Shown here piece after piece: positions 11,880-25,019 of a stretch of DNA of 64,000 nucleotides (the first letter of the stretch is position 1; each line of letters opens with the position of its first letter). A program made the translations under genes and the position numbers. Location of the stretch: contig JBANDB010000004.1 of the NCBI GenBank assembly GCA_037576215.1, positions 1,426,001-1,490,000 on the forward strand, given 5' to 3'. The notes below the pieces were generated by a model. The model was not told where the DNA came from, searched no databases, and saw nothing but the letters and a program-made list of their open reading frames with translations. Source of the stretch: Armillaria gallica (Eukaryota; Basidiomycota; Agaricomycetes; Agaricales; Physalacriaceae).

Positions 11880-13910
11880 ATGATGTCATCGGAACTTAGT
11901 GCCGACTGCACCCTATCGACGGCTACGAGGTCCTGCTCTCCTCCAGCTTCTGCCCTCCATTTCCGGTTATATCTAGAAAAAAACTCTGGCCAAATACTAC
12001 CAAACCTACTCTTGAGCTTGAACGGCGGATGTGTGTTTCAAACACGTCTAATGGGTTCACAGAAGACTCATGCATGCGAGACGACGCCAGCGATATCTCC
12101 CGTTTTCATGGAAAGCGGATCCTCTTTGGGGACTGTGGTTCGATTGAGTATACCGTTACTCCGTAAGGCATGCACTGGGTGCTTACAATCATTCGTCTAT
12201 TTCCTTGTTTCTGCTTACCTCCGGTCCTGGTTATCAAGACAGTGTGATAATGACTCTGCCGCAGGCTACCTTGCTTGCGCAAGACTTTACAGACGAGATG
12301 GCTACGTTACTCGGCCTGTGGTACGTACCCGTCGTTCCTCCTTAGCCTCATGGGTCTCATTATATTATAGTGTGTACAGCATGATCTCTAGCTCATATGA
12401 TACCTTGCCTCATACCCTTAGATCGCACACCAGTTGTCGCGTCCGAACGCGTCAATCTTGCACAATCTCAATCCATCTCCGTCAACTATAGTCTCCAGGT
12501 ACTGTCAGAGACGGCGGCGAGGTCGTTCGATTTCTTGCCTCCTGGATCAACAGCGACGAGCCACTTCCCTATGGCGATGATCGACAACCTCACCATCTAC
12601 TGCCCATCCATCGTTAGCACCACGCGCGTCCCAGGTTGTGGCCATACACGAATCTATCAATGACCCTAGGAAGACATAGCACTGGGAGGTGATCGAGAGC
12701 GATCAATCCTTCCCGACCCTCCCGGTTTGTTCGCCAGGTTCACGCAGTCGCAGCTACTTTTGCTGCACCGGGACCAGCCATTTGAAGACTTCAAATGGAG
12801 TTCTCCTCTGGATCTGCTACTTGGGGCCTTTCGTAACAGCATTCCACATCGCACAATCAGTGGATAATGCCGTAGATCGTTCGACGGCAAATACTCTGTG
12901 GGGGCTCAATTCGACTTCCTCGTACGTTCCCTTCCTGATATCTAAGACTACGACCTCAACCTTGATGGGACTATTCACTGGATGCTCGGTATCTCCGTCG
13001 CAATGAATACGAGCGACGAACGGTAGTTTGAAATGGTCGTCGTCGGTAGGAGGGAGGTTGTTGTGCATGGGCCAAGTGGAGATTCGTCGGTCTCCCTTCA
13101 TCGTTATTGGTTAATCGCGTTGACCTCGTCTCTTACAGATAACGTCAATGGATGCGCCCTTTTCAAATAACATCGACATCTTTCCCCCTACGTGAAAGAA
13201 AGCTCAAGCAATATTTGGATACCAAGATCGCAATGAGGAAGCCCTGCTCGAGTACGTTACTTTTGATACTTCTCTTACCTCGACTGACGTCGTTTCCGTA
13301 GACCCTCTTCGTCCTGCTGATCGACAAAATATGGATGTAATCACGTTTGTCCACCTATCTAGAGTCGGTGTACGCTTTTGACCTGTATGCAAATGGGCGT
13401 CAAATCAATGACAAATCTATCATTGCGGGCCAACGAAGACAAGTCAATTATGCAGGTCATCTTCTCATCTTCTTTGCACAGGCCCTTCGTCATGGACAAT
13501 AGATGAACTTAGACCTGTTGTTCAAGGATTTAGTATGGTGGAAAGCATGGCGAAAAGCCACCCCATAATTCAACGGTATGTTTTTGCTCATCTTTTCTCT
13601 AAAATGTTGCTGATGGTAGGTGGGAACCTACCTACCGCCGGCATGTGCTAGGCTAATACCATCCTCGTTACGGACTCTTGTTTCTTTGCTATGGTTGTAA
13701 CAAGATTCGGGAGTAGATGGATCTCATGACTGATGGCGATCATTGGAGGAAAGGGATGTGAGATGAAGAGATGAAAGCTATTAGTGCAGAAATCACCGAG
13801 ATAACGAAGAGGTCTACACAACTAGAGACCGAGATCGCATGTGATGATCACGGCAAAAAGGATTGTATTTGAACAGGTTGTAAAAATCGATGTGAGTGTT
13901 ATTTCCTTCA
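11880..13910 (+). pseudogene. Block B/C copy 2: decayed multi-exon gene relic
   Basis: This is the second copy of the relic described at 1830-3900. Pieces include FDFLPPGSTATSHFP (about 12,528), PFEDFKWSSPLDLLLGAFR (about 12,777-12,833), GAQFDFLVRSLPDI followed after a stop by DYDLNLDGTI (about 12,900-12,975), YQDRNEEALLEYV (about 13,220) and TIDELRPVVQGFSMVESM (about 13,497-13,550). The last piece ends at a GTATGT donor. Stops (TAA near 12,863 and 12,942) confirm decay. The 203-codon ORF at 11880-12491 crosses these pieces in a frame not conserved elsewhere. It lies tail-to-tail with HET2. Confidence 0.45.
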
Positions 13911-13989
13911 TCATCAACTATAAAAGATATCTTCATGTGACGTGGTTAGGGATTTGTTGTATGAATTTTTTTACAAAGATAAGCGCACC

Positions 13990-15790
13990 TCATGCAAGAA
14001 AAGTTTTAGTATCTGTAATAACTCCCAGATCGTGTAGTCTCTTTACATCGTTCCTGTTGAAGATTTGGAACACCGACAGTTTCTTGAACACCTCCCCTGG
14101 AAGACTTTCCCCGACAACCCAGCATTGCCGCTCATAGAATGGCTCCTGAAAACGGCATGGGTAACTGCCTACCAGTGCATATGAGTCCTCCGGTATTGGG
14201 CATTGGTGATAGGCGACAATCTTGAATGTATGTCTTGCACCAGTGTTATCTTCGACGATCAACTGTCCCTGCCGATAGCTTCCCTCCAGCGATCCGTGGG
14301 ACAATCCGCGCACATAACCTGATTCAATACAGGGTCCACGATGAAAGTCAACAGTGCTCTCCTTCGAACACCCAACGAACCCTACCCAGCTATCGTTACG
14401 GTTACTGAGGTGTGGCAGTGGCAGCATCTCAGTCATGGCTTGCTTCCATGATGGTCGCCAAAACATGTTTCCGTTCCCAGGTTGAGGATACAGGAAGAAC
14501 ATGTCCCCCTTATCTATTGGCACCATCTTGTTGACCAGTGTCTCCCATGTGATCTCTTCAGACTGTGTCGCATAGTACGCCGGAATTTCTTTTGTCCGCA
14601 GCAGATAAGACAACCCTGCCACCCTGTCCAAAGGATTCATCGACACCCGCTTCTGCATCTCTGACAGGGCGATAAACACGGGCATGCCAAGCCCACTGAC
14701 ACTCTTCTCCAGCAACGATAGCCGATTCTCAACCGTCGTCCGCATTTCCTTTTCTATAAATCTGTCATTGCCTGTATCCCCACCAATGGTCATAGTACCA
14801 CATCGGGCCTCCTGCAGTGTCCACGCCCGTCTAAACCAGCATGTATCACTCTCCAAGTCCTTCTCCTTCAAACTGAAAGGACGCCCCAGCCCGCTGAGAT
14901 AACACACCGCCTGCCTACGTGATGCGTCGTACACTCGTCCGATGGTGGGCACGTCCACCTTCCACTCCTCCGCACGCAGATCCTCCCTCCGTCCGCCCAC
15001 CTGTCTCAGACAGAGCACATCTAACCATGCATACTGCGCGCCACTGTTCAGCATCTCGATGCGGATGAGATCGAGGTTCGCATCCCGCGGCATCGGCACG
15101 GGCCATTCGTATCCGTTGATGGGTGTACGCGTATCCATGCGATCCTCTTCTTTCATCCATGCATGTGATATTGGCAATGGATACTCGTGTGCAACCCACC
15201 ACGGCACCACCCTATTGCTGAACAGATCCCAGACGCGTCGAGGGGGTAGTAGGTTACTGATGATCTTGTTATTTACGAGTACATCTTGCCTCATCTGCTG
15301 ATCCCGTGCTTCGCGAGTCTGTAGCTTGTCTTCGATGTCGGTGAAGTCATAATACCAAAATGGGCGAAGATAACTAAAGGCGGTGCCAAAGTCGTAGTCT
15401 TCGATGATGTAGGCTTCAAGGACGGAGCATAGGGAATGGATTTCCAGGGTGTACGATGTGCCGAGGATAATGTTCAGCTTCTCTAAGAGCCCAACAACAC
15501 CAAGCTTGGCACAGGGAGTGTCGGCGACAGAGGAGGGTATGATGGGCTTCCTGCCTGTGTAGGACTTCTGCTTCGGCACTGGAATAGACGGTTCTGGTTG
15601 ACCAGTCTCGGTGAAGGCGGAGAGGGTCACCTCAGGGAGACTCTCATACTTGCGAGATACTATCCTTTTGTACTAAAGCACATTATTTTCTACCTGTACT
15701 TTCGCGTTATTGTACGCTTACCTGGTCACTATCAAATTCGGGGAGTACGTCGGTCCAGCTGTAACGTTTGTACCATTCCTTCCTGGCCAT
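13990..15790 (-). CDS. HET-domain protein, copy HET2 (intact)
   Basis: A two-exon gene of 583 residues. Exon 1 (15722-15790) encodes 23 residues beginning MARKEWYKRY. A 49-bp phase-0 intron (15673-15721, GTAAGC...TTTAG) follows, then exon 2 (13990-15672). HET motifs are PISHAW, YAWLDVLCLRQ, KVDVPTIGRVY and RRAWTLQE. It is very similar to HET1 and HET6; small in-frame additions (for example one residue in GRVYDASRR) account for the length. No frameshift or stop is seen. The inferred role is non-self recognition or cell-death signalling, based only on the domain. Its neighbours are the decayed B/C relic downstream and block D2 upstream. Confidence 0.9.
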
Positions 15791-16030
15791 TTTGACTTTC
15801 CCTAAATCTTAGTGGAATGAGGATGCGAAGATAAATAGTTACACAGCACTGAGCAGCACGTACTATTGGAGCTCCTCCGGGAATCAACTTGGTGTAGCAC
15901 TAAAGCTGTAGGTTCACTGAGCGGAGGATTGAGGCGCCTTATCCTCGCGCTAGGAATAGTTGGGCCGATTGAAGTGCATCACAACCATCAACATTCGCAC
16001 AGATTGATGCCCAAGAATTTGAATTAAGCC
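15791..16030 (-). promoter_or_regulatory. Conserved block upstream of HET2
   Basis: This segment has the same boxes as upstream of HET1 and HET6: GGAAAGTCAAAATGG, GCGGAGGATTGAGGCGCC and TGATGGTTGTGAT (minus orientation). It carries a short private insertion around 15,860-15,905 relative to HET1. Function is not shown. Confidence 0.35.
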
Positions 16031-17660
16031 TTCCACATGTGTGTATTGTTCTTCTGGTAATCTACTCCTCCGTGACTACGTTAGATTGATGTAAGATACG
16101 TATCGTGTTAAAATGCCGAATTTTGCGCAGAGTATTCTCATCCTAGACTAGCTCCCGGAGTATTAATGTCGCTACCCGGTAGTAGAACTCGGCGAAAGAA
16201 GACATCCAGGGATGTGCATTCCTCTGACGACAGAGTGATCATAAGGTCGGAGCATGATCCGTGTTGCGGCCTAGATTATTTGGCGAGATTATGACAGACG
16301 GAGGGTCGATACTTGGTGACAAGTGGGCGTCGCGTATTTGGGAAAGTCTTGAGTGTACTTTTGGAAGCAGATAATGGAAACTGTCTATAACTGTCTATAA
16401 CATGACATACATACGCGATGCCAGCGTGCAGGTCCCTCGAACATCGCTGCCGTCTCTTGTGCGTAACACCATGCCACCGTTATCAAGAACACCCTCTGCT
16501 GCTCGACCTAGGCTCATACATGGTTCGCGAAAATCATCACCTGCAGCTTTGATCAATTCCCACGTGCTTCGCCTTTTCCATCCTCCTACACTTTTGCCGA
16601 ATATCTGCCACACCGTTCAGATAGCAGAATGAAAGACGACGCCCCACCATGCATTTGAAACGTCACAATGGGCAGTGTTTCTGCGGCTCGGGGACTGGAT
16701 TACGAGAGACGCAAGAGATCGTCACCAGGGAGGTATGAGAATTATTGGCGTGTGAGCCGCTACTTGATTGATTCGATAACGAAGATGGTAGCTAGTGATG
16801 GCGGCACCCTTCTTGAAACGTCCTCGTAGCCAATACGTGGATCACATTGAAGGAGAAGGGAGACGTGGCGGGAGGTGACCGCGAGAGATAAAGCTGATAG
16901 GAAAATACGGGAGAGTTTCTCTGGAACTCGGCAGTTTCGGTGACGATACTGGGCTGGATGGAAGGTTAGGAGTGCGTGATGCCAGAGGCTTTGAAGTCTG
17001 AAGGGCGCGGTATGGAGTAGAGGACGTCTATATGGGATGATTAGTACTACAAAGAAAAAGATCAGGCGAATAGTACGTACAATGCGGCAACTTTATGAGC
17101 GAAAATGATTGCTCTCATCGTACGATACCGAGGTACCACTCCGCAAAATCGAAGCCTTGAAGATGCAATTTGTCTCCTTTGCAGTGAGCCTGTGATTGCT
17201 GGCTGAGAAGTCTCATCCTGTTGCTTATTGCTATTGCCGCAACAAAAGCACCGAAAGAAGACCTGGCAGGTTGCATCGCCTACACGGAGATTCGTCATCA
17301 TATATGCGCACGAGCCCGGATCCGGACAAGATAATGGCTAACAGGGCCTAGAGAGAGCATAACCGTAGAAAACTGGTAATAGTAAAACGTGCGGCTCGTC
17401 CTGGGATTGAACGACGGTTGTAGGAAGTCGGGATCTGAGATCTGAGGGTCTAGTCCTTGGCTGGGGACCCTGAATTACGACGACGACGACGACATACATA
17501 CACAGTGACCAAGTCGAGGCTCGACAGTGCTGATGGCGCAAAGGTTGCGATGGAGAAAGATCGGAGTATGATGAAGGCTCTTCGCGGACCCTAACGTAAA
17601 TTGAACGCCGGTAACAGAGATGGATGACATAGCATAGTGAGGTCGAGATGCCCTAAGCGG
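16031..17660 (+). repeat. Duplicated block D, copy D2
   Basis: It aligns with D1 but lacks the ~0.45-kb sub-repeats; the jump is near 16,265. Plus-strand relic exons are SILGDKWAS (about 16,307-16,333), QWAVFLRLGDWITRDARD (about 16,669-16,722) and the piece ending TSS-stop near 16,840. The minus-strand frame at 17,062-17,301 (TNLRVGDATCQVFFRC) recurs in D1 and both reversed D copies. No intact gene is supported. Confidence 0.6.
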
Positions 17661-17679
17661 TCCGTCCATCGTGGAATTA

Positions 17680-20600
17680 AGTTAACTTGATGTATCTGTA
17701 ACGAAGAAATAAGCTCAATGAAATTGAGACAGAATGATGGATAGGACGCACGGTCAACCACGTCTTCGCCTTAGCATACGCCACCTTAAAATCGCTATCA
17801 GCCGGTCGGGGAGTCCATTGGTGCTGCTTGTCCGCAAAATGGACAATTTCTGCAGAACAATCAACGGGATAACTCTACTCAGAGCGAAAGGACACCTTAC
17901 AGTTACCGGCACTCGTGTTTAAAATGGACTGGCTCGTGAGCACGTCTTGACGTCTTTCTCCTGCTCACCGTGATAAACTACGGTGTGCTAGAAGATTAGA
18001 TCGAGCGACTCACCAAATCGACCACAACGGTGCACCACCATGGAAGCTATCTCCCTGTTACTACTCAATCATCCTCCTAAATTGTCGTCGATCCATTACT
18101 TGTCGGGGCAGCAGAAGAACAACAATCGCTGAGAGCCGATATCCGTGGAAACGAGCGCTGCGCAACCTCCATTTCGACGATTTCTGCAGAAGGGCCGATG
18201 GTTTGGTCTTTTGCTAGATAGGCCTGCCGTCGTGTCTCACACTCGTTGAGCCACAAAATTTCCCTCCAGAAAATGACAGTGAGAGAGAACGTGGACTACA
18301 AGACGACGGCAGTCTTGGAAGGAGGTGAAGCCCCGAAGCCGAACTCGGACCGATAGCCACAAACCGGAAGTCGGGCCGAATTGGTCGACTTCCTCGGACT
18401 TGGCAACGCAACTGCCATCTCGAACTCTTCGTCTGACGTTCTTTCTGCACTCTTACGTTCACTTCAGTACAAGTTCTGTGAAACCTCTGCTCGACTCCTT
18501 TCTGTGTCTTCCCAATGTCAACGATGCTCTGCACTCTGCAGTTTGTTACTTTGCAGACGCGTTGGTAGCGTGCTTCTCCGCCTTAAAATTAGAGCTGACT
18601 ACGATTATTTTACATTCTGCAGTTTATGGAGAAACTGATTTATAGGCTTTGAAATGGACAGCGGTCACTCTGCTGGTAGATTTTCCTGACTGATATTCCA
18701 CGTCGTTCTGAACGTCGCATCATCACTTATACATGCTAGGGCTCTGAAATCTTACGAAGACGCTACCCTTTGACTGTTTCTATGAGAGTACAACGATTTC
18801 AAGATCGAGAGACGTAAGTAACCGTCTATAACCTCGTAGGAAGGCGCCAAAGTAGGAGTTTTGATATCTTCGACTATTTTCTCTCAACAGAATTATGACA
18901 TGCTTAGGACGATTATTTTATCGCGAATAGCACACTTTTGTCTCCCTGAAGCTTTGATTTCATGCAGCTAGGAGTGCCGCTGCTCGAGGATAGACGATGG
19001 GAGCGTAGGCACGGTCCGGTTCCTCCGCGATCACGTGCACCGTATCCGTAGTTTCCCGCTTGTTTGTAGCAACATCCGCGACTATCACTAGCTCTTCCCC
19101 ATTCCCTCTCTTGGACCTAGCGATACGGTTCCAACGAACTTGAAGGAAGGAGGGCACATAGCCTGGTGTTACTAGGACTCACTGCAGTCAGGAGCCATAG
19201 AATTTTGAGAATCGTCGAAGTGCTTTTTTCTCTGCTTCTTCTTATCATGCACAACTGAATGTTATTCTTTAGAGAGTGTCGAAAACCAACGAGCAAGCTT
19301 GCTTGTTGTCCCCCTCAGGGTGTGGCGGTCGCGGTGATATTCGGTCGCCATTCCTGACCCTTGTGAATCTCTCAACAACACCGAATCATAATGGGCCCTT
19401 GACAAAGGCTCACATTCATGTCTAAGTGCACATAAATGCCAAATAGTAATGCTATGAGCGCGTATCCACAGCTCCCCCATTTTGTCTTTCGTTTGGATAG
19501 CCTCGTGTCAATTTTGCGGCACCCGGCCCAATACGAATCGTGTTTCATTCATGCGTGATCCTCGTGGTGGAGGAGAGTGTCATTCTTTCCAACATCTTGC
19601 GGCCGCGCGTCCCTACCTGGGCTATTACCATTTCCCAAGGATGGTGCGCCTCGTCTCTCATCAGAATTCCGACAGATTTTTGAAGTACATCCGTTTTAAA
19701 TTCGTTTCAGTCTTGACTAAACCTTGTACTGCAGACCATCTCTGTCCTGCTCGGTGACCGTAATATGTTTACTTCAACCTTTTGATGTATGAAGATTTCC
19801 CTTATTGCATCGTATCAGCTATCGGTTCCTCGAGGCATCACCGTGCTCCGAGATTGCATCAGTGTGACGTACGAGGGGTGCTAGACGCTTACAGCGATGA
19901 GAAACAAAAATGCGATTTGCCGCTGAGAGTGAAGTGCATAACTATCACATACTAGTGCGGTGTGATTCCTGATGGAAAAATTAACTTCTGGAGGTCTGTA
20001 TTTCCTATGTAATTTCGTCGAAAATGGGATGACTGATTTTGATCGAGATATGAATCGTTTGGTGAGCGCTGAGAAGTCTTCGGAGGATGAATGGAGCACT
20101 GTTGATCAATGTGCTGTGGTCGACGGGTAAGTGCAACACTGGTTTGATTTCAATAGGTGACTCTATCCTCTTCACACAGCATTGTGTTATGCCCGTCTCA
20201 GGCCAAATTTAGGCAGAGCCTCTGGGATATGCGGGATAATTTCGACACATCAGAAAGCTGTGCGAGTAATAACAAACGCGAAGAATGGGTAACGAACTAC
20301 CTGTACATCCACGTTCTCTTCTTTTCAACTGATCAATCCTGGGCAGATCTTCAACACCGCGTATTAGTGGGTAGCGCATATAGCGTTAATCTAGTGTGGT
20401 CCATTCATCCGCCTGAATGCCATCGAACTCATGACGACTCCATCAGGATGGCATACAAGGGGTGAAAGTCAACAGGAGTAGTCAGAAGTGGAAATTGCCG
20501 CTGGTGGTTCGTTCTTTCCATTCTTTTCATGGAGCGAGCGACTCACCTTCATTGCGTAGATGCATCTCGTGCCTCACAACTAGGTTTAAGATACCGGCCC

Positions 20601-20700
20601 CTTGTATTACAAATGCTCCTGAGTTCACAGTCAGATTGAACGCCTGTGTTCGTGCCTTCGCGTGTAAATATATGTGCCACGCATGCAAAGAGTGCTGAGT
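17680..20700 (+). repeat. Duplicated intergenic block A, copy A3
   Basis: The start of the third left-arm unit. It aligns with A1 (17,700-19,620 against 60-1,760) and with A2 through the extra 19,620-20,700 part. A private insertion of about 170 bp lies near 18,970-19,150. In reverse complement this block matches the flanks of the gag element at 39,147 and 40,835, which shows what was deleted there (about 17,640-17,880). No gene is supported. Confidence 0.65.
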
Positions 20701-21660
20701 GCTGAGATCCACCGGTTGCTCCTTCTGCACCATCGACGTCCACGATGCCCTACTCTCCGATAGGACGCCGACAATATCTCCCGTTTTAATAGAAGCTGTT
20801 TACTCAAACAACAGCTTTGGGCTATGCTATCAGGTACATGGTGGGTACGCCTACTCCCGCTTAACCTCATGGATCTGATTATATTATAGTCTGGTCTCTT
20901 GACATCAAGATCTCATGACTCCAATGCTACCCTGCCGCTTACCTTTGCATCGCACACTCGTCGTCGCGTCCAAATACGTCAATCTCGCACATTCTCAATT
21001 CATCTCAACTAAAGTCTGCTCGTACTGTCGCAGACGACGGCGAGGTCCTTCGATTTTATACCTCCTGGACTAACAGCGACCGGCCACTTCCCCATGGCGA
21101 TGATTGACGATATCTTCGACCTCTCCGAGTCTATCATCTGGTGCTAACACATCGGTAGCACCACGCGCGCCCCACGTTAGGGCCATACCCAAGTCTATCA
21201 ACAAACCAGGAAGGCAGATGATTGGGAGATGATCGAGAGTGATTAGCCCTCTGCGATCCTCCTGGGCATTTCACCAGGCTCAAAGCGGGAGCACCGGGAC
21301 CAGTGATTTGAACATTTCAAATACTGCCCTATTACTCCTTATCTTCTGCGCCGGCCTTTGTGATGCCGTGTGTTCCGCCCCGCGTAGTCAATAGACGCAA
21401 GTTACTCGGTGGGTGTTCGATTAGCCTTCCTCTTATGTCCTCTGGCTGATATTCAATCCATCAATTAGAGCGATCTTAGCTTTGACGGAATCACTATCCC
21501 TTGGAAGTTATGTATTGCCTTCGCAGTGAATACGATCGACCAAAGTAAGTTTGCAATGGTCGCTGCGGGTAGGAGCGAGGTTGCTGTGCAGTTGTAGATG
21601 AAGTCGATGCAAGTTGATACTATGGCGCTGCGACTGTGTAACCGTAATTCATTACTATTG
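20701..21660 (+). pseudogene. Block B/C copy 3: strongly decayed relic
   Basis: A shorter and more decayed copy of the multi-exon relic. FDFIPPGLTATGHFPMAMID (about 21,050-21,110) aligns with the same piece at 12,528. The text GGTCGCTGCGGGTAGGAG (about 21,555) aligns with 2,970 and 57,000 (reversed). The 3' half present in copies 1 and 2 is missing, and HET3 begins directly after it. Confidence 0.4.
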
Positions 21661-21686
21661 AAAATCGTCACAAAGATAGGCACACC

Positions 21687-24005
21687 TCAAGCAAGAAAGA
21701 TCTCAGCCTTCCTAGCAATTTTCAGATAATACAGTCTCATTACCTCATTCTTGTCTGGAATATAAAATACCGACTCCTTCTCAAACTTCTGCTCTGGCAA
21801 CCTTCGCCCGACTACCCAGTATTGGACATGGAAAGTACCATCACGGTATGGGTCACTCCCCACCAGTGTGTATGGACCATCAGGTATGTAGTCTTTGTGG
21901 TCAGCCACAATTGTGAAGGTGTGTCTTTCCCCAGCATCATTCGTGACAATGAGCTCTCCATGCCGACGATTCCCATCTTGTGATCCTTCAGCAAATCCCT
22001 GTACATAACCTGATTCCATACAGCGCGCTTCAATCCAGTCGGAATCTGTATCCTTTGTCCGCTTAACTGAAGCGAGCAACCTATTAGGCTGTGATGGTAG
22101 GACCTCGGCCTTATCCATGACCTGACTCCACGATGGTCGCCAAACTTTGTTTCCGTTCCCAGGTTTAGGATATGCAAAGAACAAAGCGGCCCGCTCTTTA
22201 TGCCACAACACATTTACCAATGCCGTCCATGCATCCTGGATGGACTGCATCTCGTAATAAGCTGGTATTGCCTGCACCCACCCCAGAAGATATACCATCC
22301 CGGCAATCTTATCAACCGGATTGGTACACACTCTATACTGCATGTACGACAATGTGATAAACACGTCAGGCCTTCCATTAGAGCAGATTTTGTCTAGGGA
22401 GAGCAGTTGCCTGTGAAACGCTGCGCGTACCTCCTCTGTCATAGCGTTGTCATCGCCCGTATCCCACCGATGATCCTGTCACGAGAGAACTCCTGTAGTG
22501 TCCACACACGTTTGAACCAATTTCTATCGCTCTCAAAGTCGCCCGACTTGATGCGCAAAGGCCGGCCAAGTCCGTTGAAGTAATACACTACCGGCTCGAA
22601 GCCCCTATACACCCTTCCGATGGTAGGCACGTCCACCTTCCACTCCTTCGCACGCAGATCCTCTTGTCGTCCGCCCACCTGTCTCAAACAAAGCACATCT
22701 AACCACGCATACTCCGCGCCCGTGTTCAGCATCTCAATACGGATCAGATCGAGATTGGCGTCCTTCGGGATCGGGACAGGCCAGTCATAGCCATTAATAG
22801 GTGTCAGCACGTCCACACGATCCCTTTCTTCCACCCACGCATGTGATATCGCCCTCCAAGGGGTTTGCGCATTTTAAATACATGATATCGGGTCCAAAAA
22901 ATATTTTAGCCCTCACTGGCTCGACCGACCGACCCCCGTGAGAATAATATCCCAAAGTTAGATGTATCACATGATCTATATGACGACATCGTACCCTTTG
23001 ATTCTTGCAAGACCCCTGAGTCGACCCGTTCTTGAGCTTGTAAGTTGCGGGTTTGGCATGAACTGACGATACTTTAATGCATTATATTATCTTTCTTGAT
23101 TTAGACTGCTCACTGGAGCACTGTGGACCATGTTTGATCTATGCCAGGGCAAGTGGCAACACCGGCAAATGTTTCTTTCTTGAAGTTCTGTCCTTGTTCA
23201 CTGAAATTTCTGGTGAACCCTTGTTAGAAAGATAGTAAACAGCTTGAATATATGCTATGAAACACGTCATAATGCTTGAATGGTTATGTTTTTCAGTTGG
23301 AGCATGTGAGGTCCAAAAAAGTTTTTAGGTGTCGTGAGGTCGACCGACCGACCGACCCGATGTGCCGGAACAACGGTCCGCCAACCCCTTGTCGCCCTCG
23401 GCCATTTGCGCGCAACCCACCATGGTACCACCCGATTACTATAAAGGTCCCAGACACGTCGAAGGGGAACATATGTGTCGATGATCCTCTTATTCACGAG
23501 TACATCTTCCCGCATCATCAAGTCCCGTTCTTCGCGAGTGCGCAGTTCGTCTTCGATGTGGGTGAAATCATAGTACCAAAATGGTCGGACATGCGCATAG
23601 GCAGTTCCAAAGTCTGAGTCCTGGATAATGAAGACCGCAAGAAGTGAGTATACCCACGCCGTGTAGAGTGTATATGATGTGCCAAGGATAGTGTTGAGCC
23701 TCTCTAAGAGTCCATCTACACCGAGGACCTTGCATGGAGTATCGGAGAGAAAAGATGGTATAACAGGCTTTCTACCTTTGTACCTGCATTGGTTTGGTAC
23801 CGAAATTTTGGATTCTGCTTGTCCGGCTTCGGTGAAGGCGGAGATGGTGACCTCAGGGAGACTCTTATAATGACGATGGGCCCATTTAATCGGTGAAGTG
23901 TAAGTAATTCCTCATCTGTTCATATGTCTTTTAGCTCACCTTTATAACCCAGCTGCTTGCTCTTACGACATCCACATAATGCCGGTTCCATTCCGCGCGA
24001 TTCAT
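21687..24005 (-). pseudogene. HET-domain gene copy HET3, broken by a MITE
   Basis: A HET gene in three blocks: 23392 to about 23900 (N-terminal half), 22443-22856 and 21687-22442. Between the first two sits the 535-bp MITE (22857-23391) with a duplicated TCGCCCTC, falling in codons just before SHAW of the first HET motif. A 1-nt deletion near 22,462-22,466, in the GGDTGDD segment, shifts the frame to the C-terminal block. A possible exon 1 (23940-24005, ATG, 22 codons, GTGAGC donor) exists, but the acceptor near 23,890 looks lost (AA in place of AG). Sequence is more diverged from HET1, HET2 and HET6 than they are from each other. No functional product is expected. Confidence 0.85.
22857..23391. 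mobile_element. hAT-like MITE, copy 1 (inside HET3)
   Basis: A 535-bp non-coding insertion. The termini are CAAGGGGTTTGCG and, reversed, CAAGGGGTTGGCGG, flanked by identical 8-bp duplications TCGCCCTC (22849-22856 and 23392-23399). Eight-bp duplications and CA-rich termini fit hAT elements; KDZ/Zisupton elements also make 8-bp duplications and cannot be excluded. Each end carries a ~48-bp subterminal box in direct orientation: GGTCCAAAAAA, TTTTAG, then CGACCGACCGACC. A homologous copy lies at 58531-58949. Confidence 0.85.
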
Positions 24006-24780
24006 TATAAGCTTTTCTATCGTGGTGTTCAAGAATCAAATTAATTCCAATGGTCAATCACATCCTATACTTACTATTTCACCGCTTCTATGGAGCCGTT
24101 GGTGCTGTCCCGAAGTTGTAGTTTCGCTAGGGACGTATGCAGAGAGTCGGGGAGCCTTGTTCTGGTGGAGGTAAACAAAAGAAGTAGGCGCCTTATTATG
24201 CCGGCGCTGACAGCATCATAGGGTAAGATGGACACACGACATTTGCCAATCTGTGGGAAATTCGTATACACCCACGCTTTTTGCTCTGACCAGCCTGACC
24301 TAATTCACGTTCAATAATGAGCTAATCTTGCGACAGAATGACATGTGAATGGAATGTGTACCAAGCAATGTTATCAATACCTTGTCAAACATCTGAATTC
24401 CGTGATGGCTAATGCGCGACATGAACTGATCTTTGCACAATCTCGGCATATATTGTCTCGTTAATGTTTAGGATCAAATCATAGCTGAAATGCGTATGGT
24501 CGAATTTAGATGGCTAACATTGTATCCTTGTCAAAGGAAATGGGGTCTAGGGACATATGTATCTTTGATATCGTCCGTACCAAGGGTACTTGGGTTGGAC
24601 GCTATACTTAGCTTTCTACCGGGATGATCGTGGCACCGTTTAACACTATGGTTACCAATGACAGAACAGTATATTCATCGGGCTTGGACAAGCGCTCATG
24701 AGTATATAACCCCGCCCATATTAGGATTACGCGAGTGTCAGTGTTCATTGCGCAGGTATGATATAGAGATATAGAAAGAA
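24006..24780. other. Intergenic, nothing recognised
   Basis: AT-rich single-copy sequence beyond the third unit. The ORFs are at most 65 codons and no similarity to other parts of the window was noticed. Confidence 0.5.
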
Positions 24781-24781
24781 A

Positions 24782-24796
24782 CCCCCCCCCCCCCCC
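24782..24796. repeat. Poly-C homopolymer (15 C)
   Basis: An uninterrupted run of 15 C residues. It may be inaccurate in length, since homopolymers are error-prone in sequencing. Confidence 0.8.
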
Positions 24797-25019
24797 TAAT
24801 CGACAATTCGTTGCATGGAGGTGATAAGTATATGCGTGTCCTCGGGAAGCTATGTGATGAAGATTACTGTCCTGTGTATAATATTACAAAGGCGCTAATT
24901 TACCTTCTCCTCACGCCAGGTGGGTCCTGCCGTGAGAGGCTGAGCCCGGAAGCATCTATCATTCAGTAGACGAGTTCAACTTACGAGAGGTGATCTAATG
25001 AATTGCAAACAATAGGTCG

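Noticed and set aside
11880..12491. 203-codon plus-strand ORF in block B
   Set aside because: The same frame is broken in the other block copies, and it runs across relic exon pieces in a different frame.
14915..15301. ORFs of 95-119 codons on both strands within HET2 (also 5156-5584, 54420-54779, 43802-44062)
   Set aside because: These are shadows of the HET reading frame. They recur only because the HET DNA is duplicated.
22857..23391. Intron in HET3 instead of a transposon
   Set aside because: The borders are not GT-AG. The segment has inverted CAAGGGG ends with an 8-bp duplication, and the other HET genes have no intron there.
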